Notes under the pieces: model-generated | Database searches by the model: none | What the model saw: the letters and a program-made list of their open reading frames with translations, nothing else | What the model was told of the DNA's origin: nothing | Part shown: positions 10,501 to 19,259 of the stretch, piece after piece | Layout: every line of letters starts with the position of its first letter | Numbering within the stretch: position 1 is the first letter of the stretch | Assembly (NCBI RefSeq): GCF_012295575.1 | Contig: NZ_CP051180.1 | Span: 1,550,001-1,614,000, forward strand | Origin: Ferrimonas lipolytica | GTDB lineage: Bacteria; Pseudomonadota; Gammaproteobacteria; Enterobacterales; Shewanellaceae | DNA: 64,000 bases | Direction of reading: 5' to 3' | Position numbers and translations under genes: made by a program

Positions 10501-11393
10501 TCACCATTCATAAAGATAAGGATGTCACCGGGACCTTCACTGCACAGTTCATCAACCGCAGCAAAAATGCCTTCCATCATCTCTAGATCTTGACCTTCAT
10601 CCCGCACCAACGGCATATAGCGCTGTTCTACTGGGAAGGTTCGACCAGATACCTCTATCACCGGTGCTTCATTGAAGTGGGCAGAAAAACGATCAACGTC
10701 GATGGTTGCCGAGGTTATAACCACCTTCAGATCAGGACGCTTTGGCAACAGTTGTTTTAGATAACCAAGGATAAAATCGATGTTAAGGCTTCGTTCGTGT
10801 GCTTCATCGATAATGATGGTGTCGTACTGGTCGAGCCAACGATCGTGCTGGATCTCCGCCAGCAAAATACCATCGGTCATCAACTTAACGTAACTTTCAT
10901 CACTGGTTTGATCAGCGAAACGAACCTTAAAACCAACGTGCTGGCCGAGCTCCGATTCTAGTTCTTGCGCTATCCGAGTGGCGACAGCTCGAGCCGCCAA
11001 ACGACGCGGCTGGGTATGACCAATCAAGCCACGTGTGCCACGTCCTAGCTCCATACAGATCTTAGGCAGCTGAGTGGTTTTACCAGATCCTGTTTCACCC
11101 GCCACAATCACCACTTGGTGACTGGCAATTGCTGCCGCGATCTCATCACGGCGCTCGGAGACAGGCAGTTCTGGATAACTTACCTTAGGTAGATTCAAAG
11201 TGCGGATTGCAACCTGCTCTTGGCTACGTTCAACCAAGGTTTGTAAGTCACTGTGCAATTTCTGACGCTTATCAGTGTCCTTTATCTTTTTCATCCCACT
11301 TAAGCGACGACGCACTGAAGCGGCGTCCTTAGCAAGACACAGGGCAAGTTGTTCAGGGGCAAACGGGTTTGATTGACTCAAGGCTTTTTCCAT
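7509..11393 (-). CDS. hrpA: ATP-dependent RNA helicase HrpA
   Basis: A 1294-aa DEAH-box helicase, the usual length for HrpA. Walker A GETGSGKTTQLPK is near residue 102 and DEAH near residue 198, followed by motif III SAT, helicase C motifs (TNVAETSLTVPGIKYVIDPG, QRAGRCGR), the helicase-associated OB region, and the long HrpA-specific C-terminal DUF3418-type domain. HrpA acts on RNA in the cytoplasm and has been linked to mRNA processing and rescue of stalled ribosomes. It stands alone: folE lies upstream on the same strand, separated by a terminator. Confidence 0.97.
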   Translation of the reverse strand: MEKALSQSNPFAPEQLALCLAKDAASVRRRLSGMKKIKDTDKRQKLHSDLQTLVERSQEQVAIRTLNLPKVSYPELPVSERRDEIAAAIASHQVVIVAGETGSGKTTQLPKICMELGRGTRGLIGHTQPRRLAARAVATRIAQELESELGQHVGFKVRFADQTSDESYVKLMTDGILLAEIQHDRWLDQYDTIIIDEAHERSLNIDFILGYLKQLLPKRPDLKVVITSATIDVDRFSAHFNEAPVIEVSGRTFPVEQRYMPLVRDEGQDLEMMEGIFAAVDELCSEGPGDILIFMNGEREIRDAADALNRRNLRDTEILPLYARLSHVEQARIFANHRGRRIVLSTNVAETSLTVPGIKYVIDPGTARISRYSYRTKVQRLPIEPISQASANQRAGRCGRVSEGICIRLYSEDDYLSRPEFTDPEILRTNLGSVILQMLALGLGDVAAFPFIQPPDSRHINDGMTLLQELSAITVKRGLPSMTKLGRQLARLPIDPRLARMVLEAKPNGCVHEVMVIASALSIQDPRERPIDRQQASDEKHARFADKESDFISFLNMWEYLREQQKSLSSGQFRRQCKSDYLNYLRVREWQDLYSQLRHSLTDLDIRMTIGERADYEQIHRSLLAGLLSHIGHKEPEGHFKGARNSKFFVFPGSKLAKKPPKWIMAAELTETSRLFARTVAKIDPAWIEPLAAHLIKKSHSEPHWEKKPGSVLAFEQVALFGLIIVSKRKVQFGPIQPVEAREIFLREALVNGELGLNEKFMQRNMALLDEVESLEHKSRRRDILVDEQTLFAFYDDKVGEGIFTRQLFQGWWGKAKRKDADLLDFSKAELMKHDAAHISEQQFPDFWTQADLTLPISYQFEPTEVDDGVSLHLPLALLNQIEPEGFDYLVPGLRLELLIALIKTLPKPLRRNFVPAPNYADAALGSITPFEMPLLDALCKQLLRMTGTGVTPDDFDLSQLANHLRFNFKVEDDNGKVLDQGRDLYALKEKLQGKVKQVIAKVADNGIEKTGLTEWTLGDLPTSFQQKRGNYEIKAFPALVDEGETVAVKLFDSKEKADNANRAGLRRMLLINVPNPVKYLQKNLPNKSKLAMYFNPFGRVDLLIADCIDAGIDQLLVTEKLVVNDEASFNNAREVVRAELGDTVVEISKKVEQVLTTWGKVKKRLKGRISFDIAFAMSDIQAHLDRLVYKGFVVDTGWSRLDDIVRYLKAIERRLEKLPADPNRDRLQLLKIQKVEQAYSQALTKLPKGQAIPDGLVEVRWMLEEYRVSCFAQNLGTKYPISDKRISNALEAL

Positions 11394-11538
11394 TACGACG
11401 CAGTTAACCGATTGATCCTAGCAGGGGCGATGGCAGAAGCGAAGCGCCAGAACATTACTAGAGTGCAGTTAAACCAGAAAAGCCGATGCCTGTTGAGCTA
11501 GTTTTAATCAATTCTAATTCGGATAAGCAGTTGGGACT

Positions 11539-11569
11539 AAAAAAACGAGCTCTTACTGAGAGCTCGTTT
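11539..11569 (-). terminator. Intrinsic terminator of folE
   Basis: The stem AAACGAGCTCT/AGAGCTCGTTT with a five-base loop is followed on the minus strand by a run of Ts. It lies 37 bases past the folE stop. Confidence 0.88.
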
Positions 11570-11606
11570 CCAACAATTATTGCAACAATCGCCATTGGCC
11601 AACGCT

Positions 11607-12248
11607 CTATAGCCGCAGAAACTCTGATCTAGTGCGGCCATCACTACGGAAATTACCACCGAGCGCAGTGGTGGTGGTATGGGAGCTGGCGTCCATAATG
11701 CCACGCGCTTTAACACAATAATGGGTGGCATTAATCGATACCGCTACGTTGTCGGTGCCCAACAGCGTTTGTAACGACACCAACACCTGCCGAGTGAGTC
11801 GCTCCTGCACCTGAGGGCGCTGTGCAAAGAACCTTACAATACGGTTTATCTTGGACAAACCAATCACCTTTTCCTTCGGGATATACGACACCTTTGCTGA
11901 GCCATCAATGGTGACAAAATGATGCTCACAGGTGCTGGTTAGGCTGATGTCAGCGACGGTAATCATCTCATCAACTCCCATCTTATTATCAATAACTGAC
12001 ATTTTGGGAAAGTTAGCGTAATCCAAGCCACCAAATACTTCGTCGACATACATCTTCGCGACCCGATGTGGTGTCTTTTCGAGGCTATCGTCGTCACGAT
12101 CTAAGCCCAAGGTATCCATCATCTCACCAACGAGTATCTGGATGCGATGATACTTTTCGTCACGGCTTAAGCCATTGTCGATTATTGGCGTTTCGAGTCC
12201 CTGCGCCTCTAACGCGCTTCTGACCAACTGCGCTTCTGCGGAGATCAT
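11607..12248 (-). CDS. folE: GTP cyclohydrolase I
   Basis: 213 aa. Converts GTP to dihydroneopterin triphosphate, the first step of folate synthesis. The zinc and active-site signature [10 protein letters not shown], then [12 protein letters not shown] and RLTRQV, and the late Cys in [11 protein letters not shown] are all present, so this is the zinc-dependent type I enzyme. The ATG at 12248 is preferred over a GTG three codons earlier because the AAAGGTGA site is correctly spaced and the protein then aligns with the E. coli N-terminus. It is monocistronic. Confidence 0.97.
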   Translation of the reverse strand: MISAEAQLVRSALEAQGLETPIIDNGLSRDEKYHRIQILVGEMMDTLGLDRDDDSLEKTPHRVAKMYVDEVFGGLDYANFPKMSVIDNKMGVDEMITVADISLTSTCEHHFVTIDGSAKVSYIPKEKVIGLSKINRIVRFFAQRPQVQERLTRQVLVSLQTLLGTDNVAVSINATHYCVKARGIMDASSHTTTTALGGNFRSDGRTRSEFLRL

Positions 12249-12502
12249 CTCGTTCACCTTTGATATGTAGTGTTAATAAAGAGTTTGAAGCGAAAATTGA
12301 TTTAACTCAACTAAACCGCCAAAACAATTCCTCGCAGCAAAATCACAAATCCATCACAATAGTGTAACCACTGTAGCGATTTTAGCTCTACTGTGGCTCA
12401 ATTATCGCTTATCAATCAATACAGCACTCGGCAAATCCAGTCTAATCTAGCTACGCTGTACAGTTAGAAACCCGTATTTCAGTTCTGAGGGAGTAACCAA
12501 CT

Positions 12503-15313
12503 ATGTCCATCGATTACCAACTGGTTCATCAGCAGCTTAAGCAGGTCATTGGTGAGGACGCTGTGACCGACGATCCAGTTCGCCGCTTCGCCTGGTCTAC
12601 CGATGGCAGTTATTTTCGCATTGTTCCAGAACTAGTGGTTACCGCGAACAGCCTCGAACAAGTAAAGCAGACCTTAGCTGTGGCGCGTAATCATCAAGTA
12701 CCTATTACCTTTCGCGCCGCTGGTACTAGCCTCTCTGGGCAAGCGGTCGGTGAAGGGATTCTCTTACGCCTCGGTTACGACGGCTTTCGTAATATCGACA
12801 TCAGTGACGACCATCAACATGTCACCTTAGGTTCTGCCGTTATCGGTGCCGACGCTAACGCTAAGTTAAAACCGTTGGATAAGAAGATTGGCCCCGACCC
12901 AGCCACGTTGGCATCCTGTATGGTAGGTGGAATCGTCAACAACAACGCATCCGGCATGTGTTGCGGTACGACCGAGAACAGCTATAAGACCATCGACAGT
13001 GCTAAGTTATTGTTTGCCGACGGAACCTTCCTCAATACCGGTTGTGAAGAGTCGAAACAGGCATTTAAACAAGCACGGCCTGAGCTATTGCAAACCATTG
13101 CTGAGTTAACGGCTAAAACGCAGGCAAACGTTGAGCTTAGCAAACGCATCAAGCAGAAATTTGAGATAAAGAACACCACCGGCTACAGCCTTAATGCGCT
13201 GATCGACTACAACGATCCCTTCGATGTCCTCAATCATCTAGTTGTTGGTTCCGAGGGTACCTTTGCCTTTGTTGAAGAAGTAACCTACCGCACCGTTGAA
13301 GAAGCCAGATACAAGGCATCGGCAATGGCCGTATTTTACAACATGGTTGATGCCGCCAACGCGATTCCACCGCTAAAGATCCCAGCTGTTGCCGCGGCAG
13401 AGTTGTTGGATTGGGCCTCAATTAAGGCCATTACTGGTAAAAAAGGCATGCCTAACTGGCTCGACCAACTACCGGAAGGGGCAGCGATTCTCCTTATTGA
13501 ATGTCGTGCCAACGACGATGACACCTTAGCCAAGTACACCAAGCAAGCCTCTCAAGCCATCGCTCATATCAAAACTGAGCGCCCAATTGAGTTTTCAACC
13601 GATCCTTCCGTCTATGGCAAATACTGGGCGATGCGTTCTGGTTTATTCCCAATCATCGGTGGCGAGCGCCCTGCCGGCAGTTCTGTGATCATTGAGGATG
13701 TAGCCTTTAGGGTTGAGGACCTCGCCGCAGGCGCGGCCGATCTTACTGAGTTGTTCCATAAGCACGGTTACCCGGAAGGGGTTATCTACGGTCACGCAAA
13801 GGACGGTAACTTTCATTTCATCATCACCCCACACTTCCGCAGCCAAGCGGATATCGACCAATTCGAACGCTTTATGGCGGACGTAGCTACCTTAGTTATC
13901 GACAAATACGACGGCTCAATGAAGGCGGAACACGGTACCGGTCGAGCAGTTGCTCCCTTTGTTGAAATGGAATGGGGAGTTCAAGCCTACGAGTTAATGA
14001 AGGAGCTCAAAGCAGCATTCGATCCAACCAACCTGTTAAACCCTGGTGTGGTTATCAACGATGATAAAGATATCCATATTAAAGACATCAAACAGGCGGC
14101 GGTTGTTGATGGTTGGGTCGACCGTTGTATTGAGTGTGGCTTTTGTGAAAAGACTTGCCCCACCTCTGCGTTGAACATGTCGCCGCGGCAGCGGATCACA
14201 ACCTTACGCGAGATCGCACGCTTAGAGGACAGCGGTGCAGCAGCCGAGGCAGCCGAACTGCGCCAAGCGGCCCAATATGACGTGATCGACACCTGTGTTG
14301 CCTGCCAGTTATGTGTTATTTCATGTCCGGTTGATAACAACATGGGCATGTTGGTACGTAAACTTCGTGGCCCACAAATCGACAGCACTGCACAAAAAGT
14401 GTTGGATTTTCAGGCCAATAATTTCGGTGCTGTTAACCAAGTGCTTAGTACCGGTTTCGATGTTTTGCATGGAGTACACAAGATCACCGGCAGCACCGTT
14501 ACCAAAAAGTTGATGGATATAGGCCGTAAAATTAGTAGCGAAGTGCCCTACTGGGATCCAAGCTTCCCTCGCGGAGGTAATCTACCTAAGCCGTCAACGC
14601 CAACAACTGGTCAGCCTACCGTGGTTTATTTCGCGGCCTGTGGTGGCCGCACCTTCGGTCCTACACCTGAAGATCCAGATAGCACAACCCTCCCCGATGT
14701 AATGACCACCCTACTCGAGCGGGCCGGCTTTAACGTCGTTATCCCTAACAAAACTCGACAACTTTGCTGTGGTCAGATGTGGGAGTCAAAGGGTGACTAT
14801 AAAAATGCTGACATGAAACGCGATGAACTGATTGACGCACTCGCTCAAATGACCAACAACGGTGAATATCCGGTCATTATTGACGCTTTGTCTTGCACTA
14901 AGCGTACCCTTCAGGACAGTGATATCGACTTCACAATGCTCGATGCAGTTGAGTTTATTCACGACCAAGTGATGCCAAAACTGCCAGCGAAGAAACGGAA
15001 GTCGAGTGTTGCTCTGCACATTGGTTGTACCGCAACTCACATGAATGCTGGCGGCATGATGGAGGCGATTGTCCGAGCTTACTGTGATGAGATAGTAAAA
15101 CCAGAAGGGATAATCTGCTGTGGCTTCGCTGGCGAGAAAGGCCTATACAAGCCAGAAATCAATGAGTCGGCATTACGTCACTTAAAGACTAAGTTGCCGA
15201 GTGAAATTGATGAAGGTTACTACGCCAACCGCATGTGTGAGATGGGGTTAACCCGTCATAGCGGCATTTCATATCGCCACCTGGCCTATCTGGTTGAGGA
15301 GTGCACCCGTTAG
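12503..15313 (+). CDS. dld: FAD- and Fe-S-dependent D-lactate dehydrogenase (Dld-II type)
   Basis: 936 aa, matching the size of Shewanella Dld-II. A PCMH-type FAD-binding domain (RAAGTSLSGQAVGEG) and FAD-oxidase C domain fill the first ~525 residues. Two 4Fe-4S motifs follow (CIECGFCEKTCP near 543 and CVACQLCVISCP near 598), then two CCG domains (QLCCGQMWES near 754, ICCGFAGEKG near 870). It oxidises D-lactate to pyruvate and passes electrons to the quinone pool, probably on the inner face of the membrane. The Shewanella partners lldEFG and lldP are not adjacent. An uncharacterised YdiJ-like oxidase is the main alternative. Start supported by GAGGGAG. Confidence 0.88.
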   Translation: MSIDYQLVHQQLKQVIGEDAVTDDPVRRFAWSTDGSYFRIVPELVVTANSLEQVKQTLAVARNHQVPITFRAAGTSLSGQAVGEGILLRLGYDGFRNIDISDDHQHVTLGSAVIGADANAKLKPLDKKIGPDPATLASCMVGGIVNNNASGMCCGTTENSYKTIDSAKLLFADGTFLNTGCEESKQAFKQARPELLQTIAELTAKTQANVELSKRIKQKFEIKNTTGYSLNALIDYNDPFDVLNHLVVGSEGTFAFVEEVTYRTVEEARYKASAMAVFYNMVDAANAIPPLKIPAVAAAELLDWASIKAITGKKGMPNWLDQLPEGAAILLIECRANDDDTLAKYTKQASQAIAHIKTERPIEFSTDPSVYGKYWAMRSGLFPIIGGERPAGSSVIIEDVAFRVEDLAAGAADLTELFHKHGYPEGVIYGHAKDGNFHFIITPHFRSQADIDQFERFMADVATLVIDKYDGSMKAEHGTGRAVAPFVEMEWGVQAYELMKELKAAFDPTNLLNPGVVINDDKDIHIKDIKQAAVVDGWVDRCIECGFCEKTCPTSALNMSPRQRITTLREIARLEDSGAAAEAAELRQAAQYDVIDTCVACQLCVISCPVDNNMGMLVRKLRGPQIDSTAQKVLDFQANNFGAVNQVLSTGFDVLHGVHKITGSTVTKKLMDIGRKISSEVPYWDPSFPRGGNLPKPSTPTTGQPTVVYFAACGGRTFGPTPEDPDSTTLPDVMTTLLERAGFNVVIPNKTRQLCCGQMWESKGDYKNADMKRDELIDALAQMTNNGEYPVIIDALSCTKRTLQDSDIDFTMLDAVEFIHDQVMPKLPAKKRKSSVALHIGCTATHMNAGGMMEAIVRAYCDEIVKPEGIICCGFAGEKGLYKPEINESALRHLKTKLPSEIDEGYYANRMCEMGLTRHSGISYRHLAYLVEECTR

Positions 15314-15330
15314 GAGTACGGCTTAATCGT

Positions 15331-15369
15331 GTATTGCCACAGCGTTGGTTAACATTGCTGTGGCAATAC
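15331..15369. terminator. Strong hairpin after the D-lactate dehydrogenase gene
   Basis: A perfect 13-bp stem, GTATTGCCACAGC with GCTGTGGCAATAC, around a 13-base loop, 17 bases past the stop codon. No T run follows, so termination may need help from Rho, or the hairpin may protect the mRNA 3' end. Confidence 0.6.
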
Positions 15370-15370
15370 G

Positions 15371-15506
15371 CCAAGGATCTGCTCAGCTTCACCAGTCACA
15401 CAATATTTACAGTGGCTTGATGGTCGTTACCCTAAGACTTCTTGCCTCTGCCCGCTTGGCTGGATTAGGTTCAGTAAACTAATGCAGTTACGCAAGAGAT
15501 CCTTGG
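15371..15506 (+). promoter_or_regulatory. Possible structured leader of hmgA
   Basis: CCAAGGATCT at 15371-15380 is the exact reverse complement of AGATCCTTGG at 15497-15506, the ten bases just before the hmgA start codon. Pairing would enclose about 116 bases and bury the start-proximal translation signal. The interior matches no riboswitch I know. Whether this is a functional RNA switch or a chance inverted repeat cannot be told from one sequence. Confidence 0.35.
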
Positions 15507-16808
15507 ATGAGCCACCACCAATTTAACTACCTCACCGGTTTTGGTAATGAACACCAAACTGAAGCGTTGCCCGGTGCCTTGCCACAAGGTCAATTTAGCC
15601 CGCAACGCTGTCCTTACGATCTCTACGCAGAACAGCTATCGAGCACTGCATTTACGGCCCCTCGTTCGGCTAATCGGCGTACTTGGACCTATCGCATTCG
15701 CCCCTCTGTTGCTCAGGCGGCCAACTACCGGCCGCTTTCATTACCGCTGCTCGAGACGGCACCTATCGCAACTTCGACGCCACCGGACCCAATGCGTTGG
15801 GATCCACTGCCCATGCCGACTAAGGCAACAAGCTTTATTGAGGGATTGGTTACAATTGCGGTTAATGGCAGCGCCGAATCGCAACATGGATTAGCGATAC
15901 ATTATTATCGTGCCAACCGGAGTATGAACTCGCAGCTGTTTAACTGCGCTGATGGTGAGCTATTGTTGGTACCGCAACTTGGTGAATTGCAGCTCGATAC
16001 CGAATTAGGACAGTTGTCGTTAGCAGCGGGAGAGATTGCGGTCATACCACGAGGTATAAAGTTCCGTGTGCAATTGCTTGGGGCCGAAGCACGTGGCTAC
16101 CTGTGCGAAAACTATGGCGCGGCGCTTGAGCTGCCAGAGCGAGGCCCAGTTGGTGCCAACGGCTATGCCAATGATCGTGATTTCCTATACCCAACTGCAT
16201 GGTTTGAAGACGTCGAATCCGAACACCAGTTGATAACCAAGTTCTGTGGCCTTTGTTACCACAGTAAGCTGAGTTATTCACCCTTTGACGTGGTCGCTTG
16301 GACCGGTAACAGTGCACCATACAAATACGATCTTGCGCGATTTAACGTCATCAATACGGTTAGCTTCGATCATCCAGATCCATCCATCTTTACCGTGTTA
16401 ACCTCACCGAGCGAAACCAACGGTTGGGCCAACCTCGACTTTGTTATATTTCCACCTCGATGGATGGTAGCTGAAAACAGCTTTCGCCCTCCTTGGTACC
16501 ATCGTAATGTAATGAGCGAGTTTATGGGATTAATTGAGGGCAGTTACGATGCAAAGCAGCATGGCTTCAGTCCTGGAGGAATGAGCCTTCATAATTGCAT
16601 GACCCCGCACGGGCCCGAAGCAGAAGTTTTTGCTAAGGCCAGTACGATGGATCTAGCGCCACAACGTTATCAAGACACCATGGCATTTATGTTCGAGTCA
16701 CGCTACGTGATTAAACCCACCACCACAGCGTTGCATGCCACCGAGCGTCAATTGAATTACGCCAATTGTTGGCAAAATATCGAAAAGCTATTCAAAGATA
16801 GTCAATAA
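15507..16808 (+). CDS. hmgA: Homogentisate 1,2-dioxygenase
   Basis: 433 aa, the normal length. Opens the ring of homogentisate to maleylacetoacetate in tyrosine and phenylalanine breakdown. The family start ([19 protein letters not shown]) and the iron ligands (His and Glu in [12 protein letters not shown], His in MTPHGPE) are present. Cytoplasmic. The next two enzymes, fumarylacetoacetase and maleylacetoacetate isomerase, usually adjacent, are not in the window; neither is an HmgR-type regulator. The gene is single, between dld and a secreted unknown. Confidence 0.97.
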   Translation: MSHHQFNYLTGFGNEHQTEALPGALPQGQFSPQRCPYDLYAEQLSSTAFTAPRSANRRTWTYRIRPSVAQAANYRPLSLPLLETAPIATSTPPDPMRWDPLPMPTKATSFIEGLVTIAVNGSAESQHGLAIHYYRANRSMNSQLFNCADGELLLVPQLGELQLDTELGQLSLAAGEIAVIPRGIKFRVQLLGAEARGYLCENYGAALELPERGPVGANGYANDRDFLYPTAWFEDVESEHQLITKFCGLCYHSKLSYSPFDVVAWTGNSAPYKYDLARFNVINTVSFDHPDPSIFTVLTSPSETNGWANLDFVIFPPRWMVAENSFRPPWYHRNVMSEFMGLIEGSYDAKQHGFSPGGMSLHNCMTPHGPEAEVFAKASTMDLAPQRYQDTMAFMFESRYVIKPTTTALHATERQLNYANCWQNIEKLFKDSQ

Positions 16809-17017
16809 CGATTTGGCATGAATCGGCCTCAGCCTTGGTGTTAAGTAGTGGACTATAACGACTTTACTAAACAAGCCAGTCGAGAAACAACAGTTAGCAG
16901 CCCAAGCCAGCACATATGCGTAACTTAGTTGCCTTAGTGCGAGTAATTTAGGCACACCGTAAATTGCAATACCCTTTCATATCAGTTACATAATTGTAAC
17001 AACCGGAGGGAACCGCA

Positions 17018-17764
17018 ATGAGATCTTGGGCATTAGGTGTCGTGTTGATAGCAGTCACTGCTACAACGTACGCACAAAACAGCTACCCGAAATACTATAA
17101 CAACGTTGACCATATGCCAGCGTATCAACAAGCACTAGTTAAAGAGGATTGGTATCTACCTACCGCTCAGCAGCGTGCATTGGTTGCTGGACTGCTTAGT
17201 ACAGACTTAGTCCGTCCGGAGTATCAATGGAAGGTACAGCAGATGGTTTACGACCCAAATTTTTACGAGGGGATCAGGCGGGTCGGTAGCGAAGTAGCCT
17301 GTTTGATATTCCGCTATAGCAAGCGTTATTACGAACGAACAACCTGCAACAGTTCGACCACATCAAAAAAAATCGAGGCCGCCCCATTCATTGATAAAGA
17401 CAATCAGTTTTTTGCCAAGCCACTGATAATCGAGTCGCCAACCAAACTAAGTGGCAATGAGGATCTGCGCTACCAATTTTGGATACCTGCCGGTAATGCC
17501 TACGCACAATCAAAGCGTCACTACCCGGTGCAACGGCTTGGCCACGATTACAAAAACGCCAACCCAGACGATCTTGTACTAACAACCTTCGTCACTATTT
17601 ATGAAAAAAAAGACAACACATGGCGCAAGTTTAAACTTTCCAATCAGCCAATAACGATGGTGCTTAAGATTCCGTCGATCGACAAGATCGCAAAGAATAA
17701 AACAGCACAACAGGCCTTTAGACAAACAGAACACTCTGTTCGCATTTTGGACTATAGAGAATAA
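17018..17764 (+). CDS. Secreted protein of unknown function
   Basis: 248 aa with a clear signal peptide ending in TYA-Q (cleavage about residue 19), so probably periplasmic. The mature part is rich in Tyr, Lys and Asn with one Cys pair (CLIFRYSKRYYERTTC) that may form a disulfide. No domain is recognised. A good CGGAGGG site precedes the ATG. It stands alone, with hmgA upstream and a tiny membrane protein downstream. Confidence 0.75.
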   Translation: MRSWALGVVLIAVTATTYAQNSYPKYYNNVDHMPAYQQALVKEDWYLPTAQQRALVAGLLSTDLVRPEYQWKVQQMVYDPNFYEGIRRVGSEVACLIFRYSKRYYERTTCNSSTTSKKIEAAPFIDKDNQFFAKPLIIESPTKLSGNEDLRYQFWIPAGNAYAQSKRHYPVQRLGHDYKNANPDDLVLTTFVTIYEKKDNTWRKFKLSNQPITMVLKIPSIDKIAKNKTAQQAFRQTEHSVRILDYRE

Positions 17765-17892
17765 TGCAAGGTGGTTGGTAACAGCACTCATGAGTACTGT
17801 CCCAAATATCAAATTTACTGAGCAGAACAGCGTTGCTTCGCCGCAAAATAACTTACAGTTTAGTTATGGTAAATTAACGCGGTTATGAGGCG

Positions 17893-18036
17893 ATGTTAGA
17901 CGATATACTTACCCTGATAATTTGGTCCCCAGGATTATGCCTCGTTTTAGCGGCGCTGTTTCCGCTCTATCGCCGCTATAAAATTCGCCGTGATATTAAA
18001 CGTTATCGAGAGAATATCGAACATAATCGCGGCTAA
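17893..18036 (+). CDS. Small single-span membrane protein (47 aa)
   Basis: An ATG at 17893 with a GAGG site opens a 47-codon frame. A hydrophobic stretch (ILTLIIWSPGLCLVLAALFPLY) is followed by a strongly basic tail (RRYKIRRDIKRYREN). This is the layout of a small inner-membrane protein with its C-terminus in the cytoplasm. No family recognised. Confidence 0.5.
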   Translation: MLDDILTLIIWSPGLCLVLAALFPLYRRYKIRRDIKRYRENIEHNRG

Positions 18037-18057
18037 TACTTAGCAATGATTGACCGC

Positions 18058-18819
18058 TTAACCACGGGCTAGCGCGAGGATCGCATCGATATCCAATGGA
18101 TGTTGGTATTGTTTTAACTGTGGCTCTCGCTCTGTCACAGCGACAACACTCATTCGGTCTGCCAATTCATTCCCCTCAATACCGGCGTGACCTGCAACAT
18201 GGCGAATAACCACCCGATCTGCTACTTCAAGGTAGAGCTCATAGAGCGGTTGAATAATCTCAAGGTTTTTAACCGGTTCGTTACCACCGCGTTTCCAGCC
18301 TTTAGCTTTCCAGCCCTTAGCCCATTGTGTTACTGCATTAATACTATAGCTCGAATCTGAATAGATTAGTGCTGGCTCGTCACCTTGGGCAAGTTGAACC
18401 ATCTTTAAGGCATAATGTAACCCGAGCAACTCCGCAGTATTGTTGGTTCCATTAGGATTATATAGGCCGTACCAACACTCGGTTAATTTACCGAACTGAT
18501 ACACAGCAATACCCGTTCCTGCTTTACCGGGGTTAGGGTCGCAAGCTCCATCACAGAATATCGCCAACGGTGCATCGACCATCTGGCACTTAATTTGTGC
18601 TTCATTTAGCTTTGCGGGCTTTTTCACTACTTTTGAAGAAACCGTAGCTCCCTTTCCAGCAGAAGTTGGGGCACTTCCAAAAGCGGCTTTGGCTTCTGCT
18701 TCGGTTTTGAACGATTTATACCTAGCTCCAGCAAAGCCATCTACCTGCGCTTTGCAGCTATTCCAATCAGTATAAATCCCAGACTTTCGTCCCTTCCAAA
18801 CCACATAAAACTTAGCCAC
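18058..18819 (-). CDS. Ribonuclease H with N-terminal viroplasmin-type domain
   Basis: 253 aa. Residues 1-45 form a hybrid-binding (viroplasmin/Cauli_VI) domain (KFYVVWKGRKSGIYTDW...); after a linker, the RNase H fold spans about 85-225 with catalytic acids in FCDGACDPNPG, NTAELLGL, YSDSSYS and GNELADRM. It cleaves RNA in RNA-DNA hybrids. This layout is that of eukaryote-type RNase H1, unlike the ~155-aa bacterial RnhA. The GTG at 18819 fits the GGAG site better than the GTG two codons upstream. Transcribed alone. Confidence 0.9.
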   Translation of the reverse strand: MAKFYVVWKGRKSGIYTDWNSCKAQVDGFAGARYKSFKTEAEAKAAFGSAPTSAGKGATVSSKVVKKPAKLNEAQIKCQMVDAPLAIFCDGACDPNPGKAGTGIAVYQFGKLTECWYGLYNPNGTNNTAELLGLHYALKMVQLAQGDEPALIYSDSSYSINAVTQWAKGWKAKGWKRGGNEPVKNLEIIQPLYELYLEVADRVVIRHVAGHAGIEGNELADRMSVVAVTEREPQLKQYQHPLDIDAILALARG

Positions 18820-18916
18820 ACACACTCCTAGCTACTCAATTTAGTCAACGGAGCGACTGTGAATGTTTTACTTGTGATTAGCAAGCCGTATCACCTCTAT
18901 CGCTTGTTACCACAGC

Positions 18917-18945
18917 AAAAAGGCCAACATTTATTGGCCTTATAT
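18917..18945 (-). terminator. Intrinsic terminator beyond adhE and MITE copy B
   Basis: AGGCCAA and TTGGCCT form a 7-bp stem with a six-base loop, followed on the minus strand by TTTTTGC. It lies 315 bp past the adhE stop; the MITE copy sits directly between them, which suggests insertion separated the gene from its terminator. Confidence 0.75.
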
Positions 18946-18947
18946 TA

Positions 18948-19233
18948 AGCTGTGTACCAATTAAGTGTTGTTCTTTCTAAGGCTATTAAAGTACTGGCGA
19001 GTCGCGATACAAAGGATAAAGCACTACCGCTATTGATCTTCTGCCGTAATGGACCAGTTCAGCGAAGCGTTTTGGACTGCGACCTAAGGCAAGGGGGATT
19101 CCAAAGGGGGCGAAGCGCCCCCTAATGCATACAAGAATGTGCCGTCGCCACCGCGACATCCGCCCTTAAAAGCACCGAAAGTGGTGAAGCCGAAGGATTA
19201 AGATAAACTTCAACAGCTTACTACGACACAGCC
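18948..19233 (-). mobile_element. MITE-like element, copy B (286 bp)
   Basis: Near full-length copy, inverted relative to A, D and E. Ends AGCTGTGTACCAATTAAGTG and CTACGACACAGCC are inverted repeats of each other over about 25 bp with mismatches. TTATATTA on the left and TTTTATTA on the right may be an 8-bp target duplication with one change. It occupies most of the gap between the adhE terminator and the adhE stop codon. Confidence 0.8.
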
Positions 19234-19259
19234 TTTTATTAGGTTCGCAGTCAACCAAT

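Noticed and set aside
15380-15500. TPP or cobalamin riboswitch in the hmgA leader or its complement
   Set aside because: Short stretches such as GAACCTAATCCAG recall the TPP element, but the conserved core and spacing are missing on both strands.
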